DNA of 8,484 bases from contig NZ_CABMQJ010000074.1 in NCBI RefSeq assembly GCF_902388705.1, forward strand, positions 1-8,484, in the 5' to 3' direction. The DNA is from an uncultured Alistipes sp. (GTDB taxonomy: Bacteria; Bacteroidota; Bacteroidia; Bacteroidales; Rikenellaceae). A program made the position numbers and the translations under genes. The notes under the pieces were generated by a model that was given only the letters and a program-made list of their open reading frames with translations, did no database searches and had not been told where the DNA came from. Of the stretch, positions 1 to 5,383 are shown piece by piece. The first letter of the stretch is position 1, and each line of letters starts with the position of its first letter.

Positions 1-399
1 GCTGCGGAGCGTGCTGCCGATGCCGACGTCGTCGCCACGAGCGACGACGTGGTGCGCCTGTTCCGTCCGCAGCTCGGGTCACTCACGCACGAGGAGTGCT
101 GGGCGGTCTACCTCACCTCGTCGAACCGCATCATCGAGCGGCAGCGCGTGAGCCAGGGCGGGGTGCAGGGAACGGTCGTCGATTACCGCCTGATCGTCAA
201 GCGGGCGCTGGAACTGCTCGCCACGCAGCTCATCCTGATTCACAACCATCCCTCCGGGGCCGCCGAGGCCAGTCCGCAGGACAAGGTGCTGACCGAACGG
301 GTCGTGCAGGCTGCGGCGTTGTTCGACATCCGCCTGCTGGATCACATCATCATTGCCCGTGAGGGGGATTTTTCGTTCCTGCGCGAGGGATTGATATAG
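1..399 (+). CDS. radC: RadC/JAB-domain protein, C-terminal part (5' end outside window)
   Basis: The frame is open from base 1 to a TAG at 397-399, giving 132 residues; the N-terminal part, usually a helix-hairpin-helix region, lies outside the window. What is visible is the JAB/JAMM-like metalloprotease-fold domain typical of RadC. It has the core HNHPSG (residues 81-86 of the fragment) followed by SPQD (91-94), which together match the family pattern HxHPSG...SxxD. Upstream is a GGVQGTVVDYR segment (53-63) resembling the GG-SGTVVD-R stretch of RadC, and downstream is LLDHIII (112-118). An internal GTG at 49 could be read as a start, but the conserved domain and open frame extend upstream, so I treat the gene as cut by the window edge. 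RadC was named for DNA repair, but a direct repair role is disputed and the biochemical activity is uncertain. Family assignment is firm; function is not. Confidence 0.9.
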   Translation, partial: AAERAADADVVATSDDVVRLFRPQLGSLTHEECWAVYLTSSNRIIERQRVSQGGVQGTVVDYRLIVKRALELLATQLILIHNHPSGAAEASPQDKVLTERVVQAAALFDIRLLDHIIIAREGDFSFLREGLI

Positions 400-417
400 C
401 GCCGCTATTTCTCTTTT
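396..417 (+). terminator. Possible weak terminator overlapping the radC stop codon
   Basis: ATAGC (396-400) can pair with GCTAT (404-408) around a GCC loop, followed by a T-rich run to 417. The TAG stop of radC sits inside the left arm. The stem is only 5 bp, so this is tentative. Confidence 0.3.
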
Positions 418-488
418 CCGAGATTGCCGCACAGGGCGATTACGGCTACGGCTATAAGCGCAATCAGAATTTTTACAGTTCCCGTCAT
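405..488 (-). CDS. 27-residue hydrophobic membrane micro-ORF, convergent with radC
   Basis: On the minus strand an ATG at 488-486 opens a 27-codon frame ending in TAG at 407-405. The product starts MTGTVKILIALIAVAVIALC and ends GNLGKEK. Residues 5-20 form one continuous hydrophobic stretch long enough to span a membrane, with a Lys before it and a short KEK tail after it. It is not antisense to a gene: its stop lies 5 bp beyond the radC stop, so the two genes meet tail to tail. A perfect Bacteroidetes -7 box (TATATTTG, 551-544) sits upstream on the same strand and would give a leader of about 50 nt. I do not recognise a family. Candidates are a small membrane peptide, a type I toxin-like peptide, or a chance ORF in a transcribed spacer. 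The promoter and composition argue for expression, but the short length keeps confidence modest. Confidence 0.42.
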   Translation of the reverse strand: MTGTVKILIALIAVAVIALCGNLGKEK

Positions 489-543
489 TCGTTGTGTGGG
501 TCGTTCGACTTATTTACGGGCACCGAGGCTTGTGCTGCCGGGA

Positions 544-551
544 CAAATATA
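544..551 (-). promoter_or_regulatory. Bacteroidetes-type -7 box upstream of the 27-residue micro-ORF
   Basis: Read on the minus strand the bases are TATATTTG, an exact match to the Bacteroidetes sigma-ABfr -7 consensus TAnnTTTG. No good TTTG -33 element is present about 20 bp upstream; the best is a weak ATGG. The only minus-strand gene it could serve nearby is the micro-ORF starting at 488. Confidence 0.45.
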
Positions 552-866
552 GGCATAAATTTCCGGGCGGGAGCCATTATTCCCATAAAATCCATACGAA
601 TATCTCGCAAATCCGACGCTATGGCCCGTGATGCGGGCTGTTTGGCGTATCCGCCGTCCGCAGGACAGCGCGGAGGCAGGCCCGCTGCCGTGCGGGATTG
701 CCATTCCTGTCGCCGTGCGTAGGCGGGCGGCGGGCCGGTGCGGAAGCGCATTTGCCCGACGGGAATTGCCTCCCGATAAAAAGCAGGCGCCTTTGGGGAA
801 GCCGCAGAATGGCGGCCGTGCGGGTCGCTGCGACGAATTATGGAAATAAATTCGGAGCTAAAGGCC
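552..866. other. Gene-free stretch between the micro-ORF promoter and the glyQS promoter
   Basis: All three frames on each strand were considered. The open frames here give Arg/Pro/Ala/Gly-rich translations with no domain, signal peptide or convincing start, as expected by chance in GC-rich DNA. I see no tRNA, no long inverted repeat and no tandem repeat. Confidence 0.6.
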
Positions 867-893
867 TTGTTTTCCATTTATTTTGTACTTTTG
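867..893 (+). promoter_or_regulatory. Bacteroidetes-type promoter of the glyQS operon
   Basis: TACTTTTG at 886-893 matches the -7 consensus TAnnTTTG exactly. A TTG at 867-869 could be the -33 element, but the 16-bp gap is shorter than the usual 19-21, so that half is weak. Transcription would start near 900, giving an AT-rich leader of about 25 nt ending just before the ATG at 926. Confidence 0.65.
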
Positions 894-925
894 TAATTCG
901 GAAAATAATTTAAAAACAAGATACG

Positions 926-2470
926 ATGACGCAGGAAGAACTTTTCAAGAAGCTGGTGGCACATTGCAAGGAATACGGATTCGTATTCCCCTCGAGTGAA
1001 ATCTACGACGGACTGGGCGCTGTGTACGACTACGGACAGAACGGCGTGGAGCTGAAGAACAACATCAAGCGCTATTGGTGGGATTCGATGGTCAAGCTGC
1101 ACGAGAATATCGTGGGCCTCGACGCTGCGATTTTCATGCATCCCCGCACGTGGGAGGCTTCGGGCCATGTCGGTGCGTTCAACGACCCGTTGATCGACAA
1201 CAAGGATTCGAAGAAGCGTTACCGTGCCGACGTGCTGATCGAAGAGTGGCTGGCCAAGCAGGACGAGAAAATCGGGAAGGAGGTCGAGAAGGCCCGCAAG
1301 CGTTTCGGCGAGTCGTTCGACGAAGCCAAGTACCGCGAAACTTCGCCCCGTGTGGCGGAAACCGCCGCCCGGCGCGACGAGGTGCACAAGCGTTTCGCCG
1401 ATGCGCTGAACGCCAACGATTTGGCCGAACTGCGCCAGATTATCGTCGACTGCGAGGTCGTATGCCCGATTTCGGGTACGCGCAACTGGACGGAGGTGCG
1501 CCAGTTCAACCTGATGTTCTCGACCCAGATGGGATCGACCTCGGAGGGCGCCAACACGATTTACCTGCGTCCCGAAACGGCGCAGGGTATCTTCGTCAAC
1601 TTCCTGAATGTGCAGAAAACCGGCCGCATGAAACTGCCGTTCGGTATCGCGCAGATAGGCAAGGCTTTCCGCAACGAAATCGTAGCGCGCCAGTTCATCT
1701 TCCGCATGCGCGAATTCGAGCAGATGGAGATGCAGTTCTTCGTACGTCCCGGCGAGGAGATGAAGTGGTGGAACGAGTGGAAGAACACCCGCATGGCATG
1801 GCACCGCGCGCTGGGCTTCGGCGACGACAATTACCGTTTCCACGACCACGAGAAGCTGGCGCACTACGCCAACGCGGCTACCGATATCGAGTACAACTTC
1901 CCGTTCGGCTTCAAGGAGGTCGAGGGGATTCACTCGCGTACGGACTTCGACCTGGGCAACCACCAGAAGTTCTCGGGCAAGAAAATCCAGTATTTCGACC
2001 CCGAAACGGGCGAGAGCTACGTGCCCTATGTCGTCGAAACGTCGATCGGCGTCGACCGCATGTTCCTGCAGGTGATGTCCGCGGCCTATACCGAGGAGCA
2101 GCTCGAGGGCGGCGATTCGCGCGTGGTGCTGCGTTTCCCGGCTGCGCTGGCACCCGTCAAGGTGGCCGTGCTGCCGCTCGTGAAGAAGGACGGCATGCCC
2201 GAGGTGGCGCAGAAGATCGTCGACGAACTCAAATACGACTATAACGTCATTTACGACGAGAAAGATTCCGTCGGCAAGCGTTACCGCCGCCAGGACGCCA
2301 TCGGTACGCCGTTCTGCGTGACCGTCGACGGACAGACGCTCGAGGACAACACCGTGACGGTGCGCTACCGCGACACGATGCGGCAGGAGCGTATCGCCAT
2401 CGACAAACTGCCCGCCCTGGTCGGCGACGAGTGTTCGTACCGCAAACTGTTCAGGAAGCTGAACCTGTAA
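926..2470 (+). CDS. glyQS: Glycine--tRNA ligase, class II, single-chain (alpha2) type
   Basis: This 514-residue cytoplasmic enzyme charges tRNA-Gly with glycine using ATP. Its length and motifs fit the homodimeric, eukaryote-like GlyRS used by Bacteroidetes rather than the alpha2beta2 enzyme of E. coli. The N-terminal part has the FPSSEIYDGLGAVYDYG stretch (21-37) typical of this type. The class II core follows, with RPETAQG (215-221), motif 2 around FRNEI (249-253) and RMREFEQMEMQFF (260-272). Motif 3 includes GVDRMF (375-380). The C-terminal anticodon-binding domain covers roughly 410-500 (KVAVLPLVKK; GKRYRRQDAIGTPF). Residues about 105-180 form the charged insertion between the early core and motif 2. 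The ATG at 926 is chosen because it follows the promoter at a plausible distance and starts the conserved N-terminus; there is no clear Shine-Dalgarno, as is usual in this phylum. It is the first gene of the operon. A micro-ORF begins 13 bp after its stop. Confidence 0.97.
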   Translation: MTQEELFKKLVAHCKEYGFVFPSSEIYDGLGAVYDYGQNGVELKNNIKRYWWDSMVKLHENIVGLDAAIFMHPRTWEASGHVGAFNDPLIDNKDSKKRYRADVLIEEWLAKQDEKIGKEVEKARKRFGESFDEAKYRETSPRVAETAARRDEVHKRFADALNANDLAELRQIIVDCEVVCPISGTRNWTEVRQFNLMFSTQMGSTSEGANTIYLRPETAQGIFVNFLNVQKTGRMKLPFGIAQIGKAFRNEIVARQFIFRMREFEQMEMQFFVRPGEEMKWWNEWKNTRMAWHRALGFGDDNYRFHDHEKLAHYANAATDIEYNFPFGFKEVEGIHSRTDFDLGNHQKFSGKKIQYFDPETGESYVPYVVETSIGVDRMFLQVMSAAYTEEQLEGGDSRVVLRFPAALAPVKVAVLPLVKKDGMPEVAQKIVDELKYDYNVIYDEKDSVGKRYRRQDAIGTPFCVTVDGQTLEDNTVTVRYRDTMRQERIAIDKLPALVGDECSYRKLFRKLNL

Positions 2471-2483
2471 TTCCGGCGTCGGT

Positions 2484-2603
2484 ATGAAGTGGCAGCATCC
2501 GTTCGACAACGACCGCAAATACCCCCTTTGGGTCGTATTGGCGTGTTTGGGTGCGGGCGTTCTGGTAGGTTGGCTGCTGAACTGCTTCTGCATCCTGGAC
2601 TGA
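2484..2603 (+). CDS. 39-residue single-span membrane microprotein between glyQS and ruvX
   Basis: An ATG at 2484 opens a 39-codon frame ending in TGA at 2601-2603. It begins 13 bp after the glyQS stop and ends 7 bp before the likely ruvX start, so it fills the gap almost exactly. The N-terminus is polar and charged (MKWQHPFDNDRKYP, 1-14). Next comes a hydrophobic, Gly-containing span (LWVVLACLGAGVLVGWLL, 15-32), then a short tail NCFCILD. The positive charges before the span suggest a cytoplasmic N-terminus. Cysteines lie at 21, 34 and 36, the last two forming a CFC pair. I do not recognise the family. Its fit between two cotranscribed genes and the clean membrane-span layout make it much more likely real than chance. 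Function is unknown; a role linked to translation is suggested only by location. Confidence 0.7.
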   Translation: MKWQHPFDNDRKYPLWVVLACLGAGVLVGWLLNCFCILD

Positions 2604-2610
2604 TTTGACC

Positions 2611-3024
2611 GTGGGCCGCATCCTTGCCATAGATTACGGAACCAGGCGTACGGGAATCGCCGTGAGCGACCCCCTGCGCATTATCGCCGGGGGACTCGAA
2701 ACCGTCGAAACGAAGGGGCTCGAGGCGTGGCTGGCAAAATATTTCGCCGCGGAAGACGTTAGTACCGTTGTAGTGGGGAAGCCCGCGCAGATGGACGGCA
2801 CGCCGTCGGAAACGTGGCGCTTCATCGAACCGCTGGCGGCACGTCTGCGGAAGGCGTATCCCGACAAGGAAATCGTTTTCCACGACGAGCGTTTCACGTC
2901 GGTGATGGCGCACCGCACGATGCTCGAAAGCGGCATCGGCAGGATGGCACGCCGCAACAAGGCGCTCGTGGACAAGATTTCCGCTACGATTATCTTACAA
3001 AGTTATATGGAGTTTAACAAATGA
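2611..3024 (+). CDS. ruvX: RuvX/YqgF family putative pre-16S rRNA nuclease
   Basis: This is a 137-residue RNase H-fold protein of the usual family length. The N-terminus, MGRILAIDYGTRRTGIAVSD (1-20), carries the first catalytic Asp (D8). VVVGKP (53-58) is the second conserved strand, HDERFTS (91-97) supplies the acidic DE pair, and VDKISATIILQSYME (120-134) holds the last conserved Asp (D121). E. coli YqgF is needed for 5' maturation of 16S rRNA; the family was earlier annotated as a Holliday junction resolvase. I chose the GTG at 2611 because it gives the typical M-G-R-I-L-A-I-D-Y-G beginning. A TTG at 2605 would add two residues and sits 1 bp after the micro-ORF stop. The last codons overlap the def start in an ATGA arrangement (3021-3024), which suggests translational coupling. 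Confidence 0.93.
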   Translation: MGRILAIDYGTRRTGIAVSDPLRIIAGGLETVETKGLEAWLAKYFAAEDVSTVVVGKPAQMDGTPSETWRFIEPLAARLRKAYPDKEIVFHDERFTSVMAHRTMLESGIGRMARRNKALVDKISATIILQSYMEFNK

Positions 3025-3566
3025 TTTATCCGATAGTAATTTACGGTTCGGAGGTGCTGCGAAAACCCTGCGAGCCTGTTTCGCCCGAATATCCCGGAGT
3101 AAAGAAACTCGTGGAGGACATGTTCCTGACGCTCGCCGAGGCGGAGGGCGTCGGCCTCGCCGCGCCGCAAATCGGCAAGAATATCCGCCTGTTTATCGTC
3201 GACTGCACCCCTTGGGGCGAGGACGACCCCGAATGTGCCGATTACAAGCGCGCCTTTATCAATCCCGAGATTTATGCCATGTCGGAGCAGAAGAAGACCT
3301 ACAACGAAGGGTGCCTCTCGTTTCCCGGCATCCATGCCGACGTGGCCCGTTCGCTGGCTATCCGGATGCGCTATCTGGACGAGGATTTCGTCGAGCACGA
3401 CGAGGAGTTCCACGGCCTCAAGGCGTGGGTCATTCAGCACGAGTACGACCACATCGAAGGCGTCGTCTTCACCGACCGCATTTCGCCCCTGCGCCGCAAC
3501 CTGCTGAAGGGCAAGTTGATGAACCTCGCTAAAGGCAAGTATCGCTGCGGTTATAAAACCCGGTAA
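3021..3566 (+). CDS. def: Peptide deformylase
   Basis: This 181-residue metalloenzyme removes the formyl group from the N-terminal methionine of new proteins. All three family motifs are present: GVGLAAPQIG (43-52, motif 1), EGCLS (96-100, motif 2, with metal-binding Cys98), and QHEYDHIEG (139-147, motif 3, with metal ligands His140 and His144 and catalytic Glu141). The C-terminus ends in the basic segment KLMNLAKGKYRCGYKTR. The ATG at 3021 overlaps the ruvX stop by 4 bp and yields the usual short N-terminus (MIYPIVIYGSEVLRKPC). It is the last gene of the glyQS operon, followed by about 150 bp without a convincing gene and then a strong terminator. Confidence 0.97.
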   Translation: MIYPIVIYGSEVLRKPCEPVSPEYPGVKKLVEDMFLTLAEAEGVGLAAPQIGKNIRLFIVDCTPWGEDDPECADYKRAFINPEIYAMSEQKKTYNEGCLSFPGIHADVARSLAIRMRYLDEDFVEHDEEFHGLKAWVIQHEYDHIEGVVFTDRISPLRRNLLKGKLMNLAKGKYRCGYKTR

Positions 3567-3714
3567 TCCGGAGTTTCGTGCAGGATGTTCCGACTGCGGG
3601 AGGAGTGCCTGCGTCGCGGCAGATTGCGGCTTGCGATAAGCATCCCCGGTTTGTATAAACAAATGGAACCGCCCCTCCGGCTGCGCGACATTGTGCGGGA
3701 AGGGGGCGTTTAAC

Positions 3715-3755
3715 CACAAAGAAGCGGGTGCCCGTCGGGCACCCGCTTCTTTGTG
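3715..3755. terminator. Bidirectional terminator, perfect 19-bp stem
   Basis: The arm 3715-3733 pairs without mismatch with 3737-3755 around a 3-base GTC loop. The outer part of the stem is A/T-rich and the inner part is GCGGGTGCCC, so each strand ends in a TTCTTTGTG run. It lies between the convergent def (+) and the beta-barrel gene (-), whose stop is at 3770, and can serve both. Confidence 0.85.
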
Positions 3756-3769
3756 TAAACCGGTGTTCG

Positions 3770-4300
3770 TCAGAACCTGTATGCTGCGCCTACGAAAACG
3801 ACGAGCGGATTCGAACGGTCGCTGTCGAACATGGGCTCGTATTTCAGGCCTGCGGAAATGTTCCAGCGGCGTGCGATGTTGAAGTCGAAGCCTCCGCCGA
3901 CGCTCATGCCGAATGCCCAGTCCTTGATGTCATTGGCGACAACACCTACCTGGGGATAAACGCCCCACCAGTCGGCGATGCGGAATACATAGTGGGCATC
4001 GAAATTGATGTCGACCGAACTGTCTTTCTCCGTCAGGACGTAAATCGACGGCTCGATGCGCCAGTGGGAATCGAAACTGTACCGGTAGTAGGCGCCGATT
4101 CCGATGGAGGCGTCACCCGTATTGGTGTAGAAGTTTACGCGCGGACCTACGGCGCTGCGGTAGTTGTCCGGCGTACTGCGGTAGTTACCTGCCTGGGCCG
4201 TATTGCGGTTGTTGTCCCGGGTGTTGCGGTAGGTGTTGTTCTGGGCCGACGCCGTCCAGGCACACAATGCCGCGATTGCAATCAGAAGAATTCTTTTCAT
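3770..4300 (-). CDS. Secreted 8-stranded outer-membrane beta-barrel protein with Asn/Arg-rich linker
   Basis: This 176-residue protein has a Sec signal peptide (MKRILLIAIAALCAWTASA, cut before Gln20), consistent with export. Residues 20-50 form a low-complexity Asn/Arg/Tyr/Thr linker with four YR[NS]T-like units. Residues 51-176 alternate polar and hydrophobic residues in about eight strands, and the chain ends in AAYRF, a terminal aromatic as in beta-barrel assembly signals. Tryptophans at 80, 112 and 146 recur every 32-34 residues, just after the predicted periplasmic turns. The barrel is clearly homologous to the product of 4735-5202 (shared YTNTG, EPS, VDI, YPQ, ANDI, GGG and SAG blocks), which lacks the linker. 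The start is the ATG opening the signal peptide. Upstream is AT-rich, with TTG about 20 bp before TATAAAAA, but no clean -7 match. Function unknown: a small porin-like, adhesive or structural barrel is possible. Confidence 0.85.
   Translation of the reverse strand: MKRILLIAIAALCAWTASAQNNTYRNTRDNNRNTAQAGNYRSTPDNYRSAVGPRVNFYTNTGDASIGIGAYYRYSFDSHWRIEPSIYVLTEKDSSVDINFDAHYVFRIADWWGVYPQVGVVANDIKDWAFGMSVGGGFDFNIARRWNISAGLKYEPMFDSDRSNPLVVFVGAAYRF
4151..4231 (-). repeat. Degenerate in-frame repeat coding the Asn/Arg-rich linker
   Basis: Four imperfect units with the core TGCGGTAGTTG (as read on the + strand) are spaced about 21, 27 and 21 bp apart. They encode YRNT, NRNT, YRST and YRSA at residues 24, 31, 40 and 47. 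All spacings are multiples of three, so the frame is kept. This looks like expansion by slippage or unequal recombination. Confidence 0.65.
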
Positions 4301-4734
4301 GGCTTTTCAGTTAAATTTTTATATGAATAATTAAGTGGTCGCCAATTTGTTATGGCTCATCCGGCCGGTTCGGGAGGCTTGCCCGGACCGCTGAATAGCT
4401 GTTTATGCGACGTACAACACTCGTGCCGTGATATGTTCTTTCCGGATTTTGCGAATAACAGCCTTGCTATCCCGGCGGTTGCCGGCGTCTGCGGATTCGG
4501 GGCGCGCAGCCATGGGCCGCAGCCGGCTTTAGCCCGGTGTGCGGTGCCCCGGCCCGATGCGGCTGTATGCCCCGCGGGATGGTGTATTTGGTTGCGGGTG
4601 AAAAGGCAGAGGCTTTCCGGGCGGCGGATTTCCGTTCTGCCAGTTCTTTTGCAGGGGAGGGGCCTTTTAGGTTTGCGGGCATGAAAAATCCCGGCACTCG
4701 TCGAGTGCCGGGATTTGCATAAGCGGGAACGCGT
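4301..4734. other. Gene-free gap between the two beta-barrel genes
   Basis: About the first 45 bp (4301-4345) are AT-rich and should hold the promoter and leader of the gene starting at 4300. The remainder is GC-rich and non-repetitive. The open frames across it give Pro/Gly/Arg/Cys-rich translations without recognisable domains. The terminator at 4686-4716 closes the gap on its right side. No RNA gene is seen. Confidence 0.55.
4686..4716 (-). terminator. Intrinsic terminator of the beta-barrel gene at 4735-5202
   Basis: AAATCCCGGCACTC (4686-4699) pairs perfectly with 4703-4716 around a 3-base loop. Read on the minus strand the GC-rich stem is followed by a run of five T (ATTTTTC), the classical form. 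It begins 18 bp after the minus-strand stop codon and should stop transcription before the paralogous gene. Confidence 0.85.
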
Positions 4735-5202
4735 TTAGAATTTATACGTCGCGCCGATATTGATGAGTATCGGGTTCTTGTGGTATTCCGCGGTCTGAAT
4801 CATCCATTTGAATCCGGCCGATACGTCCCAGTTGCGGGTGATCGAAAAGTCCGCGCCGCCGCCGAGGTTGATGCCGCACGACCAGCCGCCGATGTCGTTG
4901 GCACTCAAACCCGCCTGCGGGTAGATGTGCCAGTCGGGGGCGATGTTGAACAGGTACTGGACGTCGGCGCTGATATCCACCGAGCAGTACTTCTTGCAGA
5001 TGGCCATCAGGCTCGGCTCTACGCGCCAGTTGTCCAGGAACGTATAGCGTCCGCTCGCTCCGATGCCGAAGACTGCGCCCTCTGCACCCGTATTGGTGTA
5101 AATACCGATTTTAGGGCCTACGCCCCAATCTCCTTTGTTCTGTGCCGAAACGGCCGTCACTGCGAAGAGAGCGACGAGTGCCGTAAGAAAAATCTTTTTC
5201 AT
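4735..5202 (-). CDS. Secreted 8-stranded outer-membrane beta-barrel protein (paralogue of 3770-4300)
   Basis: This 155-residue protein has a signal peptide MKKIFLTALVALFAVTAVSA cut before Gln21. The mature part of about 135 residues can be divided into eight amphipathic strands (roughly 29-36, 43-55, 59-69, 73-85, 91-100, 108-120, 125-134, 144-155) and ends in ATYKF, an aromatic terminus as in beta-barrel assembly signals. Tryptophans at 59, 91 and 125 mark each periplasmic turn with the same 32/34 spacing as the paralogue. Between strands 3 and 4 it has CKKYC (69-73) where the paralogue has charged residues, and another Cys lies at 109. The frame is open upstream to 5280, but the ATG at 5202 is the start: it opens the signal peptide, and the promoter at 5250-5281 lies inside the longer frame. 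Its own promoter and terminator indicate a single-gene unit. Function unknown. Confidence 0.88.
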   Translation of the reverse strand: MKKIFLTALVALFAVTAVSAQNKGDWGVGPKIGIYTNTGAEGAVFGIGASGRYTFLDNWRVEPSLMAICKKYCSVDISADVQYLFNIAPDWHIYPQAGLSANDIGGWSCGINLGGGADFSITRNWDVSAGFKWMIQTAEYHKNPILINIGATYKF

Positions 5203-5214
5203 GTTTCTGTTTTT

Positions 5215-5228
5215 TTTGTTTAAACAAA
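5215..5228. repeat. 14-bp perfect palindrome in the beta-barrel gene leader
   Basis: TTTGTTTAAACAAA is a perfect two-fold palindrome. It is centred about 20 bp before the ATG at 5202 and about 22 bp after the predicted transcription start. It could be a regulator site or a chance product of an A/T-rich leader. Confidence 0.5.
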
Positions 5229-5249
5229 GTGCGTCGTTGTTTGCCGTAA

Positions 5250-5281
5250 CAAATATATAAAAGTTATCTCTTTCTGCCAAA
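5250..5281 (-). promoter_or_regulatory. Consensus Bacteroidetes promoter of the 4735-5202 gene
   Basis: Read on the minus strand: TTTG (5281-5278), a 20-bp spacer, then TATATTTG (5257-5250). This matches TTTG-N19-21-TAnnTTTG in both boxes and in spacing. Transcription would start near 5243, leaving a leader of about 40 nt that ends in an A-rich run before the ATG. It is the best promoter in the window. Confidence 0.85.
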
Positions 5282-5319
5282 CATATTCAACGAACCCGAC
5301 TGTTTTGCCGATAAAGGAA

Positions 5320-5345
5320 AGCCTGCGGTATGCATACCGCAGGCT
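5320..5345 (-). terminator. Intrinsic terminator after ppdK
   Basis: The 26 bases form a perfect palindrome: an 11-bp stem (AGCCTGCGGTA with its complement) around TGCA. Read on the minus strand it is followed by TTTCCTTTAT. It lies about 40 bp beyond the ppdK stop and before the promoter of the beta-barrel gene. Confidence 0.8.
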
Positions 5346-5360
5346 CTCTTTCGGTTCTTT

Positions 5361-5377
5361 CCCCGGCGTTGCCGGGG
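5361..5377 (-). terminator. First hairpin after the ppdK stop codon
   Basis: CCCCGGC pairs with GCCGGGG around GTT, 6 bp after the stop codon. On the minus strand it is followed by AAAG rather than a T run, so it is probably an mRNA 3'-end stabilising hairpin or part of a tandem terminator with 5320-5345. Confidence 0.5.
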
Positions 5378-5383
5378 TGTCGT

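Noticed and set aside
485..877. A 130-codon minus-strand frame in the radC-glyQS spacer
   Set aside because: The translation is Arg/Pro/Ala-rich with no recognisable domain, and it runs through the -7 box at 544-551. The short hydrophobic ORF downstream is a better candidate.
878..2593. A 571-codon open frame on the minus strand opposite glyQS
   Set aside because: It is a composition shadow of glyQS with the same His/Val/Leu/Arg bias. It also runs across the glyQS promoter.
3585..3713. A 42-codon + strand frame after def, ending just before the terminator
   Set aside because: The product is dominated by Arg and Leu with no membrane span or motif. It looks like chance coding in GC-rich spacer, and I would not annotate it without conservation data.
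3003..3719. A 238-codon minus-strand frame opposite def
   Set aside because: It is antisense to def, which has all three deformylase motifs, and it crosses into the bidirectional terminator.
4352..4684. A 110-codon + strand frame between the two beta-barrel genes
   Set aside because: It is rich in Pro, Gly, Arg and Cys with no signal peptide or domain, and no promoter sits in front of it.
5203..5280. A 26-residue N-terminal extension of the second beta-barrel protein
   Set aside because: The extension precedes an intact signal peptide and contains both promoter boxes, so it cannot be translated from that promoter.
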